DNA of 64,000 bases from Kiloniellaceae bacterium (GTDB taxonomy: Bacteria; Pseudomonadota; Alphaproteobacteria; Kiloniellales; J153): contig JAJFGJ010000036.1 in the NCBI GenBank assembly GCA_021776175.1, positions 1-64,000 of the forward strand. The letters run 5' to 3'. Shown one piece after another: positions 26,581-35,358 of this stretch (the first letter of the stretch is position 1; every line of letters begins with the position of its first letter). The notes under the pieces are model-generated. The model saw only the letters and a program-made list of their open reading frames with translations. It was not told the DNA's origin and did not search any database. A program made the translations under genes and the position numbers.

Positions 26581-28005
26581 CTAGGGGGCGGGCCGGGCCA
26601 GTCGCGGCTCGCCGAACAAATAGCCCTGTCCGAAATCGATCTCGTAATCCAGAACCCCGATGAGGCGCTCCTCGTCTTCGACCTTTTCAACGATGACATC
26701 GATTTCACGGCGGCGCAGGGACTGCAGGAGATAGGGGCGCCGGGCCAAGGTCTTGAGCAGCAAGTTTACCTCGATCTTCACGAAACTAACCTGCCGCTGG
26801 GCAAGCAGACCGGGATTCAGTTCCACGTCTTGAACCTGATCGAGCGAAATGCGGCAGCCGAGTTGCGACAGCCGCCGTAAGAGTCCGGCGCCAGCCTCGC
26901 TCCAGCGCTCGAAATCGGCCTGCGCGAACTCGAACACAAGGTGTCCCGCCAGATCCTGATTGGTGACCAGAAAATCCACGAAGTCGCTGAAAAAATCGGT
27001 ATCGGACAGGGTGTGAGGCGAAAGGTTGCAGAAAAAATCCACGTTCTGGCTCTTGCGGTGGATCCTGCGTATCAACTGCACGCAGCGAAAGAGCAGCATG
27101 TTATCGATGGCGGTGATGTGCTTGGCGCGTTCCGCGATGGGAATGTACTGGTCGGGCAGAATTAGCTCGCCGTTCGCCGTGCGCAGGCGAGAGAAACATT
27201 CGTAAAACCGCCGCTTGCGCTGCGGCAGGCTGACAATCGGCTGCAGTACAAGGTCGACCTGATCTTTTCGCAGGGCTTCGCGCACGGTTTCCAGAATTTC
27301 CTCGTCGCTGAGGCCGCTGGCGAGCGGCGGCAGAGTCCGCGCCGTATGCCTCGAGGCCCCTGGAACCAGAACCGGCGCGACCGGTTTCCCGATGATGCGG
27401 GCTTTACCCTGATGCGCGACGGCGTCGATCATCGCCACGTTATCGCTTGGCGGGGTTGCCGCTTTAGGGGCCGGTTCGGCGATGACCGGCTTCGCGACGG
27501 CATGCTCTGTAATGAAGGGCTCCGCGACGGCTGGCTCTGTAATAAACGGCTCCACGACGGCTGGCTCTGTAATGAACGGCTCCATGGCGGTCAGTTCACG
27601 CGCGCTAGACAACCGGTTCATCAAGGATTTCAAAACCGTGACTTCCGACATGACTTCTTCGATCGTGCGCCCACCCCCACGCAAACTGCCTGAGTCGACA
27701 GCCGCCTCCAGAGCTTCGCGCATGCCGCCAAGCTCGCGGCGCAGAAGAGTGATCTCTTGCTCCTGCGAGACAATGTCCTGGAAGAGCCCGTGGCCGCGCT
27801 CGCGCCCGCCCCGCGCGCCAAGTGCTTTAGCTAAAAAAGCGTGCGCGAGGGCGCCGGTCAGAAACACCATCCAGGCGAGAGCGAAGGCCTCGACTTGGCC
27901 GAGCGTCGGCAATCCGCCCACCGACAGGTTCGGCGCATGCAGAGCCGTGGCGGCGGCGAGAGCCGCATAAGCGCAGAAACCCAGTAGATTCAGTAGAATG
28001 TACAT
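26581..28005 (-). CDS. Membrane-anchored degenerate EAL-domain protein
   Basis: A 474-residue protein. Two hydrophobic segments at residues 1-25 and 38-62 form a membrane anchor; a coiled-coil region follows (about 75-135); then a repetitive linker (about 140-190); the C-terminal 245 residues are EAL-like. The EAL signature itself is altered (YECFSRL), and the usual DDFGTG loop reads SLDQVQDVEL, losing the second metal Asp. The Asn of CNLSPHTL, the Glu of VFEFAQ, the Lys of FVKIEV and Glu of VEKVEDEE remain. Phosphodiesterase activity is therefore unlikely; a c-di-GMP sensor or scaffold role is more likely, by inference. Confidence 0.82.
   Translation of the reverse strand: MYILLNLLGFCAYAALAAATALHAPNLSVGGLPTLGQVEAFALAWMVFLTGALAHAFLAKALGARGGRERGHGLFQDIVSQEQEITLLRRELGGMREALEAAVDSGSLRGGGRTIEEVMSEVTVLKSLMNRLSSARELTAMEPFITEPAVVEPFITEPAVAEPFITEHAVAKPVIAEPAPKAATPPSDNVAMIDAVAHQGKARIIGKPVAPVLVPGASRHTARTLPPLASGLSDEEILETVREALRKDQVDLVLQPIVSLPQRKRRFYECFSRLRTANGELILPDQYIPIAERAKHITAIDNMLLFRCVQLIRRIHRKSQNVDFFCNLSPHTLSDTDFFSDFVDFLVTNQDLAGHLVFEFAQADFERWSEAGAGLLRRLSQLGCRISLDQVQDVELNPGLLAQRQVSFVKIEVNLLLKTLARRPYLLQSLRRREIDVIVEKVEDEERLIGVLDYEIDFGQGYLFGEPRLARPAP
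27489..27590. repeat. 30-bp tandem repeat in the EAL-protein linker
   Basis: Three 30-base units at 27489-27518, 27519-27548 and 27549-27578 plus a partial fourth to 27590. Units two and three differ at very few positions. On the coding strand the unit encodes EPFITEPAV-A/V, giving MEPFITEPAVVEPFITEPAV and onwards, ending in the diverged AKPVIAEPA. The period is ten codons, so copy number can vary without a frameshift. Confidence 0.92.
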
Positions 28006-28281
28006 ATCCCCATGGGGGCAGCGTTGGATCCGGGCCTACTGTGCAGCCCCAGGTCTTGAAAGATGATTAATAAGAGATTGCCATGGCCCCGGAAATACAA
28101 TCGAGAATGGTGCCTGGGTGGCCGCCACAATTGGGACCCGGATAGCCCTGGGCGGGGTGGTAAAACCCTAATTCAGCCTAGGCCGCAACGGGCTTACTGG
28201 TGGGGGGTGTGGCGCCCTTCGCCAAGGGCCTATATAACGCCGGGAGAGTTCCGCCCCACTTCCTAATTGGAAAACCTGTCC

Positions 28282-29625
28282 ATGAATGCCGATGCCGACG
28301 CCCTCAATCTGCTCGACGGCCTGATCGCCAAGGCCAAGGCCGCCGGGGCCGAGGCCGCCGACGCGGTGTTCGTTTCCGGGGTCTCCTTATCCCACGCCCA
28401 GCGGCTGGGCGCGCTGGAGTGCCTGGAACGCTCCGAAGGCCAGGATCTGGGCTTGCGGGTCCTGATCGGCAAGCGCCAGGCCATCGTGTCCTCGACCGAC
28501 CGGAGCCCGCAGGCCCTGGCCGAGTTGGTGGAACGCGCGGTCGCCATGGCGCGGTGCGTACCCGAGGATCCCTATTGCGGCCTGGCCGAGCCGGAGCAGT
28601 TGGCGCGCGACATCCCGGCCCTGGAGAATTGCGACCCGGCCGAGCCGGCGCCGGAAGTTTTGATCGAACGCGCCAAGGCTTGCGAGGAAGCGGCGCGCGC
28701 GGTAGCCGGGGTCACCAATTCCGAAGGCGCCGAAGCGAGCTGGAGCCTGAGCCGCATCGCGCTGGCGGCCTCCAACGGATTTGCCGCGAGCTATGCCGGC
28801 TCGCGCCATTCGCTTGGCGTATCGGTCCTGGCCGGCGAAGGCCTGGGCATGGAGCGCGACTACGATTTTTCCTCAAGCGTCTACGGCGCCGATTTGGAAG
28901 ACCCGGCGGCCGTGGGCCGGCGCGCCGGGGAGCAAACGGTCCGCCGCCTGGGCGCGCGCAAGGCCAAGACCGGCAAGGTGCCGATCGTTTACGATCCGCG
29001 CGTCTCCAATAGCCTGCTGCGCCATCTGGCCAGCGCCATCAGCGGCCCAGCCATCGCGCGCGGCACCAGCTTCCTGAAGGACAAGCTGGGCGAGTCCATA
29101 TTTCCCGGCGGCATTACCATCGTCGACGACCCGCACCGGCGGCGCGGCTTGCGCTCCAAGCCCTTCGACGGCGAGGGGGTGGCCAATGCGCGGCGTGCGA
29201 TTGTCGAGGGAGGCCGGCTGACCACCTGGATCATGAGCCTTTCCTCGGCGCGCCAGCTTGGCCTGGAAACGACGGGCCACGCCGCGCGCGGGACCTCGAG
29301 CCCACCCTCCCCCGCCGTCACCAACCTCTATATGGAACCCGGCGCCATGACCCCGGGGGAGCTCATGGCCGATATCGCCAGCGGATTTTACGTGACCGAA
29401 ATGATGGGCATGGGCGTGAACGGCGTGACCGGCGACTACAGCCGCGGCGCCTCGGGCTTTTGGATCGAAAAGGGCGAACTCACGTATCCGGTCAGCGAAG
29501 TCACCGTCGCCGGCAACCTGAAAGACATCTTCGCCAAGCTGACCCCGGCCAACGATCTCGCTTTCCGCTATGGCGCCGACGCCCCGACCCTGCGCGTCGA
29601 GGGCATGACCGTGGCGGGGGCTTAA
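28282..29625 (+). CDS. pmbA: TldD/PmbA family metalloprotease subunit
   Basis: A 447-residue TldE/PmbA homologue. Landmarks are QDLGLRVLIGKRQAIVSST near the N-terminus, the central SNSLLRHLASAISGPAIARG, DDPHRRRGLRSKPFDGEG, and the C-terminal SGFYVTEMMGMGVNGVTGDYSRGASGFWIE. In known TldD/TldE pairs, TldD carries the zinc site while TldE/PmbA is the partner; the HExxxH motif of TldD is absent here, so PmbA is the better name. It acts in processing of modified peptides and proteins. Start ATG 28282 is preferred over a TTG at 28267. The 276 bases upstream hold no gene that I can see. Confidence 0.9.
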   Translation: MNADADALNLLDGLIAKAKAAGAEAADAVFVSGVSLSHAQRLGALECLERSEGQDLGLRVLIGKRQAIVSSTDRSPQALAELVERAVAMARCVPEDPYCGLAEPEQLARDIPALENCDPAEPAPEVLIERAKACEEAARAVAGVTNSEGAEASWSLSRIALAASNGFAASYAGSRHSLGVSVLAGEGLGMERDYDFSSSVYGADLEDPAAVGRRAGEQTVRRLGARKAKTGKVPIVYDPRVSNSLLRHLASAISGPAIARGTSFLKDKLGESIFPGGITIVDDPHRRRGLRSKPFDGEGVANARRAIVEGGRLTTWIMSLSSARQLGLETTGHAARGTSSPPSPAVTNLYMEPGAMTPGELMADIASGFYVTEMMGMGVNGVTGDYSRGASGFWIEKGELTYPVSEVTVAGNLKDIFAKLTPANDLAFRYGADAPTLRVEGMTVAGA

Positions 29626-30524
29626 GGCCCCCCGCCGCCCGGCATCGCCAGGTTCAGGGCCCCCGGCACCATTTCAACTTCGAGCGGCAGGGCGGCGATA
29701 ACGTCGCCGTCGCCTTGAACCGGGTCACCGGGCGGGCCTTCGATGCTAACCCGGCGCGCCCGCAGAATGCGGTAATCTGCGCGCCCAGCCAGGGTGCCGC
29801 GCGCCAACGCCATGGCATAGCGGATCGTGGCCAGGCGGCCGGGACTCTCGAACAGGCAAACATGAAAGTCCGTGTCGTCGAGACGGGCCTCGGGCGCGCA
29901 GCTATAGGGACCGGCGTAGTAGCGCGCCTTGGCGATGACGGCCCCTGCGGCCTCATAAGCCGTGCCGTCGAGAAATATCCGGTAACGCGGGAAAGCAAAG
30001 ACGCCAAGCTGGCGCAAGGCTTCGGCGATATAGGCGCCTTTTCCCAGCCTGCGTTTGAGCGCGAGCTTGACGCCCGCGACCACCTGAGCATCGAAACCAA
30101 CCCCGGCCATCAAGGTAAAATAGCGGTCCCGGCCGGACTCGCTCCTCACACGTCCCAGGGAAATCGGCTTGGAAACCCCGTGCGCGATGGTCTCGGCCAC
30201 CGCCTCCGGCCCTGGCGCTAGTCCGATTTCCCGGGCCAGGACGTTGGCGGTTCCCAGAGGCAAGAGCGCCAGCGGCACGCCGGAACCGGCCAAGCCGTTA
30301 ATGACCTCGTTGACGGTGCCATCGCCCCCCGCCGCGACCACGCGGGCGCAGCCGTCATCCACGGCCTGGCGGGCCAGGGCTTGCGCATCGCCCGGGGCGG
30401 CGGTGCGCACCACCGCGAACTCGCGGCCCAGGTCCCGTAAGCATTGGAGCGTGCGGTCGAACCGCCCTTGCCGGGCGCCCCCGGCGGCGGGGTTGTGGAC
30501 GATACGCAGGCTGTCGGCGGTCAT
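29622..30524 (-). CDS. Diacylglycerol/sphingosine kinase-like lipid kinase (YegS/BmrU type)
   Basis: A 300-residue DAGK_cat family kinase. The N-domain has the phosphate-loop IVHNPAAGGARQG and the nucleotide-binding VVAAGGDGTVNEVINGLAGSG with the GGDGT motif, plus ALLPLGTANVLAREI. The C-domain is the beta-rich LCB5/YegS fold with VQGDGDVIAALP near the end. It phosphorylates a lipid such as diacylglycerol; the substrate is not defined. Start ATG 30524 (MTADSLRIVHN) is preferred over upstream ones because the fold begins there. Its stop overlaps that of pmbA on the other strand in the four bases TTAA. Confidence 0.88.
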   Translation of the reverse strand: MTADSLRIVHNPAAGGARQGRFDRTLQCLRDLGREFAVVRTAAPGDAQALARQAVDDGCARVVAAGGDGTVNEVINGLAGSGVPLALLPLGTANVLAREIGLAPGPEAVAETIAHGVSKPISLGRVRSESGRDRYFTLMAGVGFDAQVVAGVKLALKRRLGKGAYIAEALRQLGVFAFPRYRIFLDGTAYEAAGAVIAKARYYAGPYSCAPEARLDDTDFHVCLFESPGRLATIRYAMALARGTLAGRADYRILRARRVSIEGPPGDPVQGDGDVIAALPLEVEMVPGALNLAMPGGGGP

Positions 30525-30754
30525 GCGCCTCTGACTCTTTCCGATGTTCACAATTTGCAAATATACGCCGAGGCTATTATTCGAGGAAGACCAATGGGAT
30601 CGGAGGGGAATACCGTGGAGGAGAAGGCCGAGAATCGCACTGGGGTGGAGCCCCGGCACGGGCGGTTCAATCCGGGAGGGTCATGCTCTGGTCGCGGCGC
30701 GGGCTACCGTGGTATCGTCCCGCGCCTTTTCCCAAGTGAGTTCATGGCAGCCTC

Positions 30755-32602
30755 TTGACCGCAAACCGCCCCACGACTGAACCGGCGGCCGTACCGCCCC
30801 AGGATAGTTCGACGCAATTCCTGGTCCGCCGCTTGACGCGCGAATACGTGCGCCCGCACCTCTGGCGGATCGCCGCCGCTATCTTGTGCATGGCCATCGT
30901 CGCCGCCTGCACCGCCACCTTCACGCAGTTGATCAAGCCCATTGTCGACCAGATCTTCATCGACAAGAACGAGGCCATGCTGTGGCCGATCGCGGCCGGG
31001 GCCCTCGCGGTGTTCGCGGCCAAGGGCTTCGCGTCCTATGGGCAAGGCGTGCTCATGAGTTATGTCGGCCACAAGATCGTCGCCGAGATACAAGAGCGTC
31101 TTTACAACCGTTTGATCGGCGCGGATCTCTCCTTTTTTAACCGCACATCGTCCGGCGACCTGATCGCCCGCTTCGTCAACGATGTTAATTTGCTGCGTAA
31201 CGCGGTCTCGAAAACACTTGTCGGTTTCGGCAAGGACACCTTGACCGCGCTCGCTCTGGTCGGCGTCATGTTTTATGAGGATTGGCTGCTGACCCTCATC
31301 GCCTTTCTGGCGTTTCCAACCGCCATCCTGCCGATCGTGCGCATTGGCCGGCGCATGCGCAAGGTTTCGGGCCGCACGCAAGTCGGTGTGGGACACTTGA
31401 CGACACTGCTAGACGAAGGTTTTCAGGGCATACGCTACGTCAAGGCCTACGCCATGGAGGCCTACGAAAAGTCGCGCGCCCACATGGCGATCGACGCTGT
31501 CTTCCATCTAAACTACAAGGCCGAGCGCACCCGCAATACCTTGCACCCGATCATGGAGATTCTTGGCGGCGTGGCGGTGGTGGCGGTGATCGTTTACGGC
31601 GGCTACCAAGTGATCACGGAAGGTAAACAGCCCGGCTCATTCTTCGCCTTCATCATGGCGCTTCTCATGGCCTATGAGCCGATGAAACGCCTGGCCAGAC
31701 TCAACGCAAGCCTGCAAGAGGGCCTGGCCGCGGCTGCCCGCCTGTTCACGCTGCTCGACATGGAACCGGAGATCAAGGACGCGCCGGACGCCAAGCCCCT
31801 GAAAATCACCGGCGGCGCCATTCGATTTTCGCATGTCGATTTCTCATACGATTCAAAATCCGCGACCCTGCACGACGTCACGATCGAGGCACCGCCTGGA
31901 AAGACAGTCGCTTTCGTAGGCCCTTCCGGCGCCGGGAAATCGACGGTCATTAACCTGATACCGCGCTTCTACGACATCGCCGCCGGGGCCGTGACCATTG
32001 ACGGCCAGGACGTGCGCGGAGTTACGCTGGATTCCCTGCGCCAAAGCATCGCCTTGGTAAGCCAGGAGATCCTGCTGTTCGACGACACGGTGCGGGCTAA
32101 CATCGCCTACGGCCGTCCCGGCGCGAGCGAGGCGGAAATCGCCGCCGCCGCCACGGCCGCGGGCGCGGCCGGTTTCATCGCCGAGTTGCCCCAAGGTTAC
32201 GAGACCCCCGTTGGCCCGAAGGGCGGCCGGCTTTCCGGCGGCCAGCGCCAACGCCTTGCGATCGCCAGGGCGATGTTGAAGAACGCTCCTATCCTGCTGC
32301 TTGACGAGGCGACATCTTCGCTCGACAGCAAAACGGAGCGTCAGGTTCAAAGCGCGCTCCGCGATTTGATGCAGGGGCGCACGACGCTGGTCATCGCTCA
32401 CCGCCTCTCGACCGTTGTCGATGCCGACATCATTTACGTCATGGATTCGGGGCGGGTCGTTGAATCCGGCTCGCATGCGGAGCTGCTGGCCAGGGGGGGC
32501 ACCTACGCGCGCCTCCATGCCATGCAATTCGTGGATGATAGCAACGGCGGCACACTGGACGCGGCCGGAGATAACGGCCGCCGGGCAACAGCGCGAGCCT
32601 AG
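30755..32602 (+). CDS. msbA: MsbA-like lipid ABC exporter
   Basis: A 615-residue ABC half-transporter with six transmembrane helices (residues 35-325) and a C-terminal ATPase: Walker A VGPSGAGKSTVINL, Q-loop LVSQEILLFDDT, signature LSGGQRQRLAIARA, Walker B ILLLDEATSSLD, H-loop AHRLSTV. The order with DUF374, lpxK and an LpxL-like gene makes lipid A core flipping the likely role. The start is TTG 30755: the ATG at 30744 is in frame but closes after four codons. The ribosome site is weak. The 230-base upstream gap has no gene. Confidence 0.85.
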   Translation: MTANRPTTEPAAVPPQDSSTQFLVRRLTREYVRPHLWRIAAAILCMAIVAACTATFTQLIKPIVDQIFIDKNEAMLWPIAAGALAVFAAKGFASYGQGVLMSYVGHKIVAEIQERLYNRLIGADLSFFNRTSSGDLIARFVNDVNLLRNAVSKTLVGFGKDTLTALALVGVMFYEDWLLTLIAFLAFPTAILPIVRIGRRMRKVSGRTQVGVGHLTTLLDEGFQGIRYVKAYAMEAYEKSRAHMAIDAVFHLNYKAERTRNTLHPIMEILGGVAVVAVIVYGGYQVITEGKQPGSFFAFIMALLMAYEPMKRLARLNASLQEGLAAAARLFTLLDMEPEIKDAPDAKPLKITGGAIRFSHVDFSYDSKSATLHDVTIEAPPGKTVAFVGPSGAGKSTVINLIPRFYDIAAGAVTIDGQDVRGVTLDSLRQSIALVSQEILLFDDTVRANIAYGRPGASEAEIAAAATAAGAAGFIAELPQGYETPVGPKGGRLSGGQRQRLAIARAMLKNAPILLLDEATSSLDSKTERQVQSALRDLMQGRTTLVIAHRLSTVVDADIIYVMDSGRVVESGSHAELLARGGTYARLHAMQFVDDSNGGTLDAAGDNGRRATARA

Positions 32603-32662
32603 AGAATAATGTTCCCCCTCGATGCAGCGACAACCTGAAACCGACCGCCACCGTCTTCCAAT

Positions 32663-33397
32663 ATGATCCTGAGAAAACGCCTATTGAAGTCGCGCCCGGT
32701 TCAAAGCCTATTGGTTCGGCTGGCCGCGATTTATCTACATTTGGTTTACCGGACTACCGCATGGGTAACGGTTCAACCGCCATCGACCCGCGACCTTATC
32801 GCCAAGGGAGCCCCCTACATCGCTTGTTTTTGGCACGGGCGCATGGTCACGATGCGGGCCGCCATGCCACGCGGCGCCACCATTCATATCTTGATCTCGC
32901 AGCATCGCGACGGGGTCCTTATCTCGCGCGCCGCCGCGCGGCTCGGAGTCCGCACGGTATCCGGGTCGAGCAGGAGCGGCGGCGCCGCCGCGCTGCGGAG
33001 CATGCAGCGGCTGCTAAACGACGGTCAATGCGTGGCGGTCACACCGGATGGGCCGCGCGGCCCCCGCATGCACGCCAAGATGGGCGCGATCAAGGCGGCT
33101 CAGAACTCAGGCGCCGCCATATTGCCCCTTTCCGGCTCGGTCAGCCGGCGCCGGATCCTGGGATCTTGGGACCGGTTTTGCCTGGCCCTGCCCTTCGCGC
33201 GCGGCGTGATTTTTTGGGGTGAGCCGATCCACGTTCCAGCCGAGGCCGGCCCGACCGAGCTTGAACGCCTGCGGAAATTGCTGGAACAACGCCTGAACGC
33301 CTTGACGGCGGAAGCCGACCGTCATTTCGGCCAACTTGAAATAAAGCCCGCCGTGGCAGGGGAAACGAAGAAGGGGGTGCGCCATGCGCGCCCCTGA
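32663..33397 (+). CDS. DUF374 lysophospholipid acyltransferase family protein
   Basis: A 244-residue membrane-associated protein. The DUF374 core is evident: PYIACFWHGRMVTM, ISQHRDGVLISRAAARLGVRTVSGSS, VTPDGPRGPRMHAKMG and AAILPLSGSVSRR. The family is a group of LPLAT-like acyltransferases found in lipid A regions of alphaproteobacteria. The specific acceptor is not known; an attached role in Kdo-lipid A assembly is inferred from position. Its end overlaps lpxK by 14 bases, a sign of coupling. Confidence 0.85.
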   Translation: MILRKRLLKSRPVQSLLVRLAAIYLHLVYRTTAWVTVQPPSTRDLIAKGAPYIACFWHGRMVTMRAAMPRGATIHILISQHRDGVLISRAAARLGVRTVSGSSRSGGAAALRSMQRLLNDGQCVAVTPDGPRGPRMHAKMGAIKAAQNSGAAILPLSGSVSRRRILGSWDRFCLALPFARGVIFWGEPIHVPAEAGPTELERLRKLLEQRLNALTAEADRHFGQLEIKPAVAGETKKGVRHARP

Positions 33398-34391
33398 ATT
33401 CTGGCGTGAAGACGGTCTCTTACCGCTTATTCTGTCGCCCTTGAGCGCGGGATACGATCTTGCCGGGCGTCTGCGCGGCGCCCTGGCGCGCCCTGTGGAA
33501 TCCGGTGCGGCCGTCATCTGCGTTGGAAATCTGGTAGCCGGCGGAGCGGGAAAAACGCCGGTCGCGATCTCTCTCCTGAATTTGCTTACGGCGCACGGCA
33601 AAATCGCCCATGGCCTGACCCGGGGCTACGGCGGCCGGCTGAAGGGACCGGCGCGCGTCGATCCGGCCCGCCACGGCCCCGATCAAGTCGGCGATGAAGC
33701 CCTTCTGCTCGCCCGCGCCGCGCCGGCCTGGATCGCCCGGGACCGCGTCGCCGGGGCCCGCGCGGCGGTGGCCGCGGGCGCCGAGGCGATCGTCATGGAT
33801 GACGGGCATCAGAATCCGCATCTTACACGCCGTCTGTCGCTCCTAGTCGTCGACGGTGCCTATGGATTTGGCAATGCCAGAGTCATGCCGGCCGGTCCCT
33901 TGCGCGAATCGATCGCGCGCGGACTGGCACGCGCCGATGCCGCGGTCATTTTGGGCCATGACACCTGGGGGGTCGAAGATCGCCTCAAGGGGCGCCTTAA
34001 AATTCTGCGCGCGGATATAGTGCCGCGCGGCGATGCCGCCAAGCTGGAGGGCCGGCGTGTCGCCGCCTTCGCCGGCATCGGCCGTCCGGAAAAATTCTTC
34101 GCCACCTTGGAGGCCATGGGCGCGGTTCTGACCGAGCGCCAGGCCTTCGCCGATCATCACCGCTACCGCCATGACGAGCTTGCGAAACTGATCGCCGGCG
34201 CGGCCTCGGCGGACGCCATGGTGGTCACGACCGAAAAAGACGAGGTGCGCTTGCCCCCCGAACTGCGGGCCAAGGTCGTGGCGGTACCGGTTGAAGTCGC
34301 GTGGCGAAACCAGGCGGATTTGGTGTCGCTGCTGGCGCCCGCGCTTGGACCCGGGCGGCCGGGCCGGGCCGAGCGGAGCGGCGCGTCATGA
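33384..34391 (+). CDS. lpxK: Tetraacyldisaccharide 4'-kinase
   Basis: A 335-residue kinase that phosphorylates the 4' position of lipid A disaccharide. The P-loop is CVGNLVAGGAGKTPVAIS, followed by LTRGYGGRL, GDEALLLARAAPAWIARDR, and the acidic MDDGHQNPHLTRRLSLLVVDG. The usual DDGFQ appears as DDGHQ, which also occurs in this clade. Length is normal. It overlaps DUF374 at the start and the acyltransferase gene at the end (ATGA). Confidence 0.93.
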   Translation: MRAPEFWREDGLLPLILSPLSAGYDLAGRLRGALARPVESGAAVICVGNLVAGGAGKTPVAISLLNLLTAHGKIAHGLTRGYGGRLKGPARVDPARHGPDQVGDEALLLARAAPAWIARDRVAGARAAVAAGAEAIVMDDGHQNPHLTRRLSLLVVDGAYGFGNARVMPAGPLRESIARGLARADAAVILGHDTWGVEDRLKGRLKILRADIVPRGDAAKLEGRRVAAFAGIGRPEKFFATLEAMGAVLTERQAFADHHRYRHDELAKLIAGAASADAMVVTTEKDEVRLPPELRAKVVAVPVEVAWRNQADLVSLLAPALGPGRPGRAERSGAS

Positions 34392-35308
34392 AACGCATCC
34401 GTCATATCGCCGAAGCCCTGGCTCTAGGCGTCGGGCTTAGCGTGTTGCGGATGCTGACGCCCGAGGCGGCCTCCAACCTGGGCGGCTTCGTGTGCCGGAA
34501 CCTCGGCCCGCGCGTTAGCGTCAGCAACCGGGCGCGCCGCAACCTGCGCCTCGCCATGCCGGAGCTATCCGCGGACCGGATCGAGGAAATTGTCGCCGGC
34601 ATGTGGGACAACTTGGGCCGCACCTTCGCCGAGTACCCGCATCTGGGCCAAATCGCCGACCCCAAGTCGGGCCGCGTGGCCGTGCCGGATACGAAGCCGA
34701 TATCGGCCTTGGTCGAACCGGGGCAGGCTGGAATTCTTTGTTCGGCACACATCGCCAACTGGGAGGTCTTGCCGGTCATCGCCGCGCACCATGGAATCGA
34801 CATGACCAGCATCGTGCGCGAACCCAACAATCCCTTGGTGCGCGCGACCCTCGATCGGATACGCGGCGTGGCCGGCGGCGAGCGGGTATCGAAAGGCGGG
34901 GCCGGCGCCAAGCAATCGGTCAAGGTTCTTCGCGGTGGCCGTGTATTGGCCTTGTTGTTCGATCAGAAACTCAATCGCGGCATCTCCATTCCCTTTTTCG
35001 GCGTCCATGCCATGACCACGGCGGCCCCGGCGCAACTAGCCCTGCGGTTCCGTTGCCCGCTGATTCTGGTGCGCATCGAGCGAACTGGGCCGGCGCGGTT
35101 CCGCCTCAGCGCGCAAGAGCCGCTCACGCTGCCCAATTCAGGCGATAAGCAACGCGACGCGGAACTCATCATGGGGCAAATGAACGCCATTTTGGAGGAT
35201 TGGATCCGCGCCCGGCCCGAACAATGGCTGTGGCTGCACAGAAGATGGCCCGCTGAAGCATACCGGGCCGGCGACATTAAGCGCGGCCCAGGGCCTGTGG
35301 ACATTTAG
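34388..35308 (+). CDS. LpxL/HtrB-like lipid A acyltransferase
   Basis: A 306-residue acyltransferase. The catalytic H-x4-E box is HIANWE at about residue 120 (canonical LpxL uses H-x4-D/E); the stretch LFDQKLNRGISIPFFGVHAMTTAAPAQLALRF and the C-terminal WLWLHRRW are also characteristic. It transfers a secondary acyl chain to Kdo-lipid A or its precursor at the inner membrane. The first 25 residues contain the usual hydrophobic anchor. Start ATG 34388 overlaps the lpxK stop. The final five codons lie inside a 22-base arm of a large palindrome. Confidence 0.88.
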   Translation: MKRIRHIAEALALGVGLSVLRMLTPEAASNLGGFVCRNLGPRVSVSNRARRNLRLAMPELSADRIEEIVAGMWDNLGRTFAEYPHLGQIADPKSGRVAVPDTKPISALVEPGQAGILCSAHIANWEVLPVIAAHHGIDMTSIVREPNNPLVRATLDRIRGVAGGERVSKGGAGAKQSVKVLRGGRVLALLFDQKLNRGISIPFFGVHAMTTAAPAQLALRFRCPLILVRIERTGPARFRLSAQEPLTLPNSGDKQRDAELIMGQMNAILEDWIRARPEQWLWLHRRWPAEAYRAGDIKRGPGPVDI

Positions 35309-35347
35309 GATGCCGCCAAGGCGGGATCCTAAATGTCCACAGGCCCT
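35290..35347. repeat. 58-bp palindrome with 22-bp perfect arms
   Basis: Positions 35290-35311 and 35326-35347 are exact reverse complements over 22 bases; the 14-base centre also contains a near-palindromic CCGCC-AA-GGCGG. The left arm holds the last five codons and TAG stop of the LpxL-like gene. The right arm ends 12 bases before the stop of the convergent SPOR gene. A T-run expected of a classic terminator is absent on both strands. It may act as a bidirectional hairpin between the two convergent transcription units, or be a small mobile palindrome. Confidence 0.9.
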
Positions 35348-35358
35348 AGCTGGGCGGC

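Noticed and set aside
28006..28281. Possible small gene in the gap before pmbA
   Set aside because: The only open frame (67 codons) has no ribosome site, no motif and Trp/Arg/Pro-rich composition typical of non-coding DNA.
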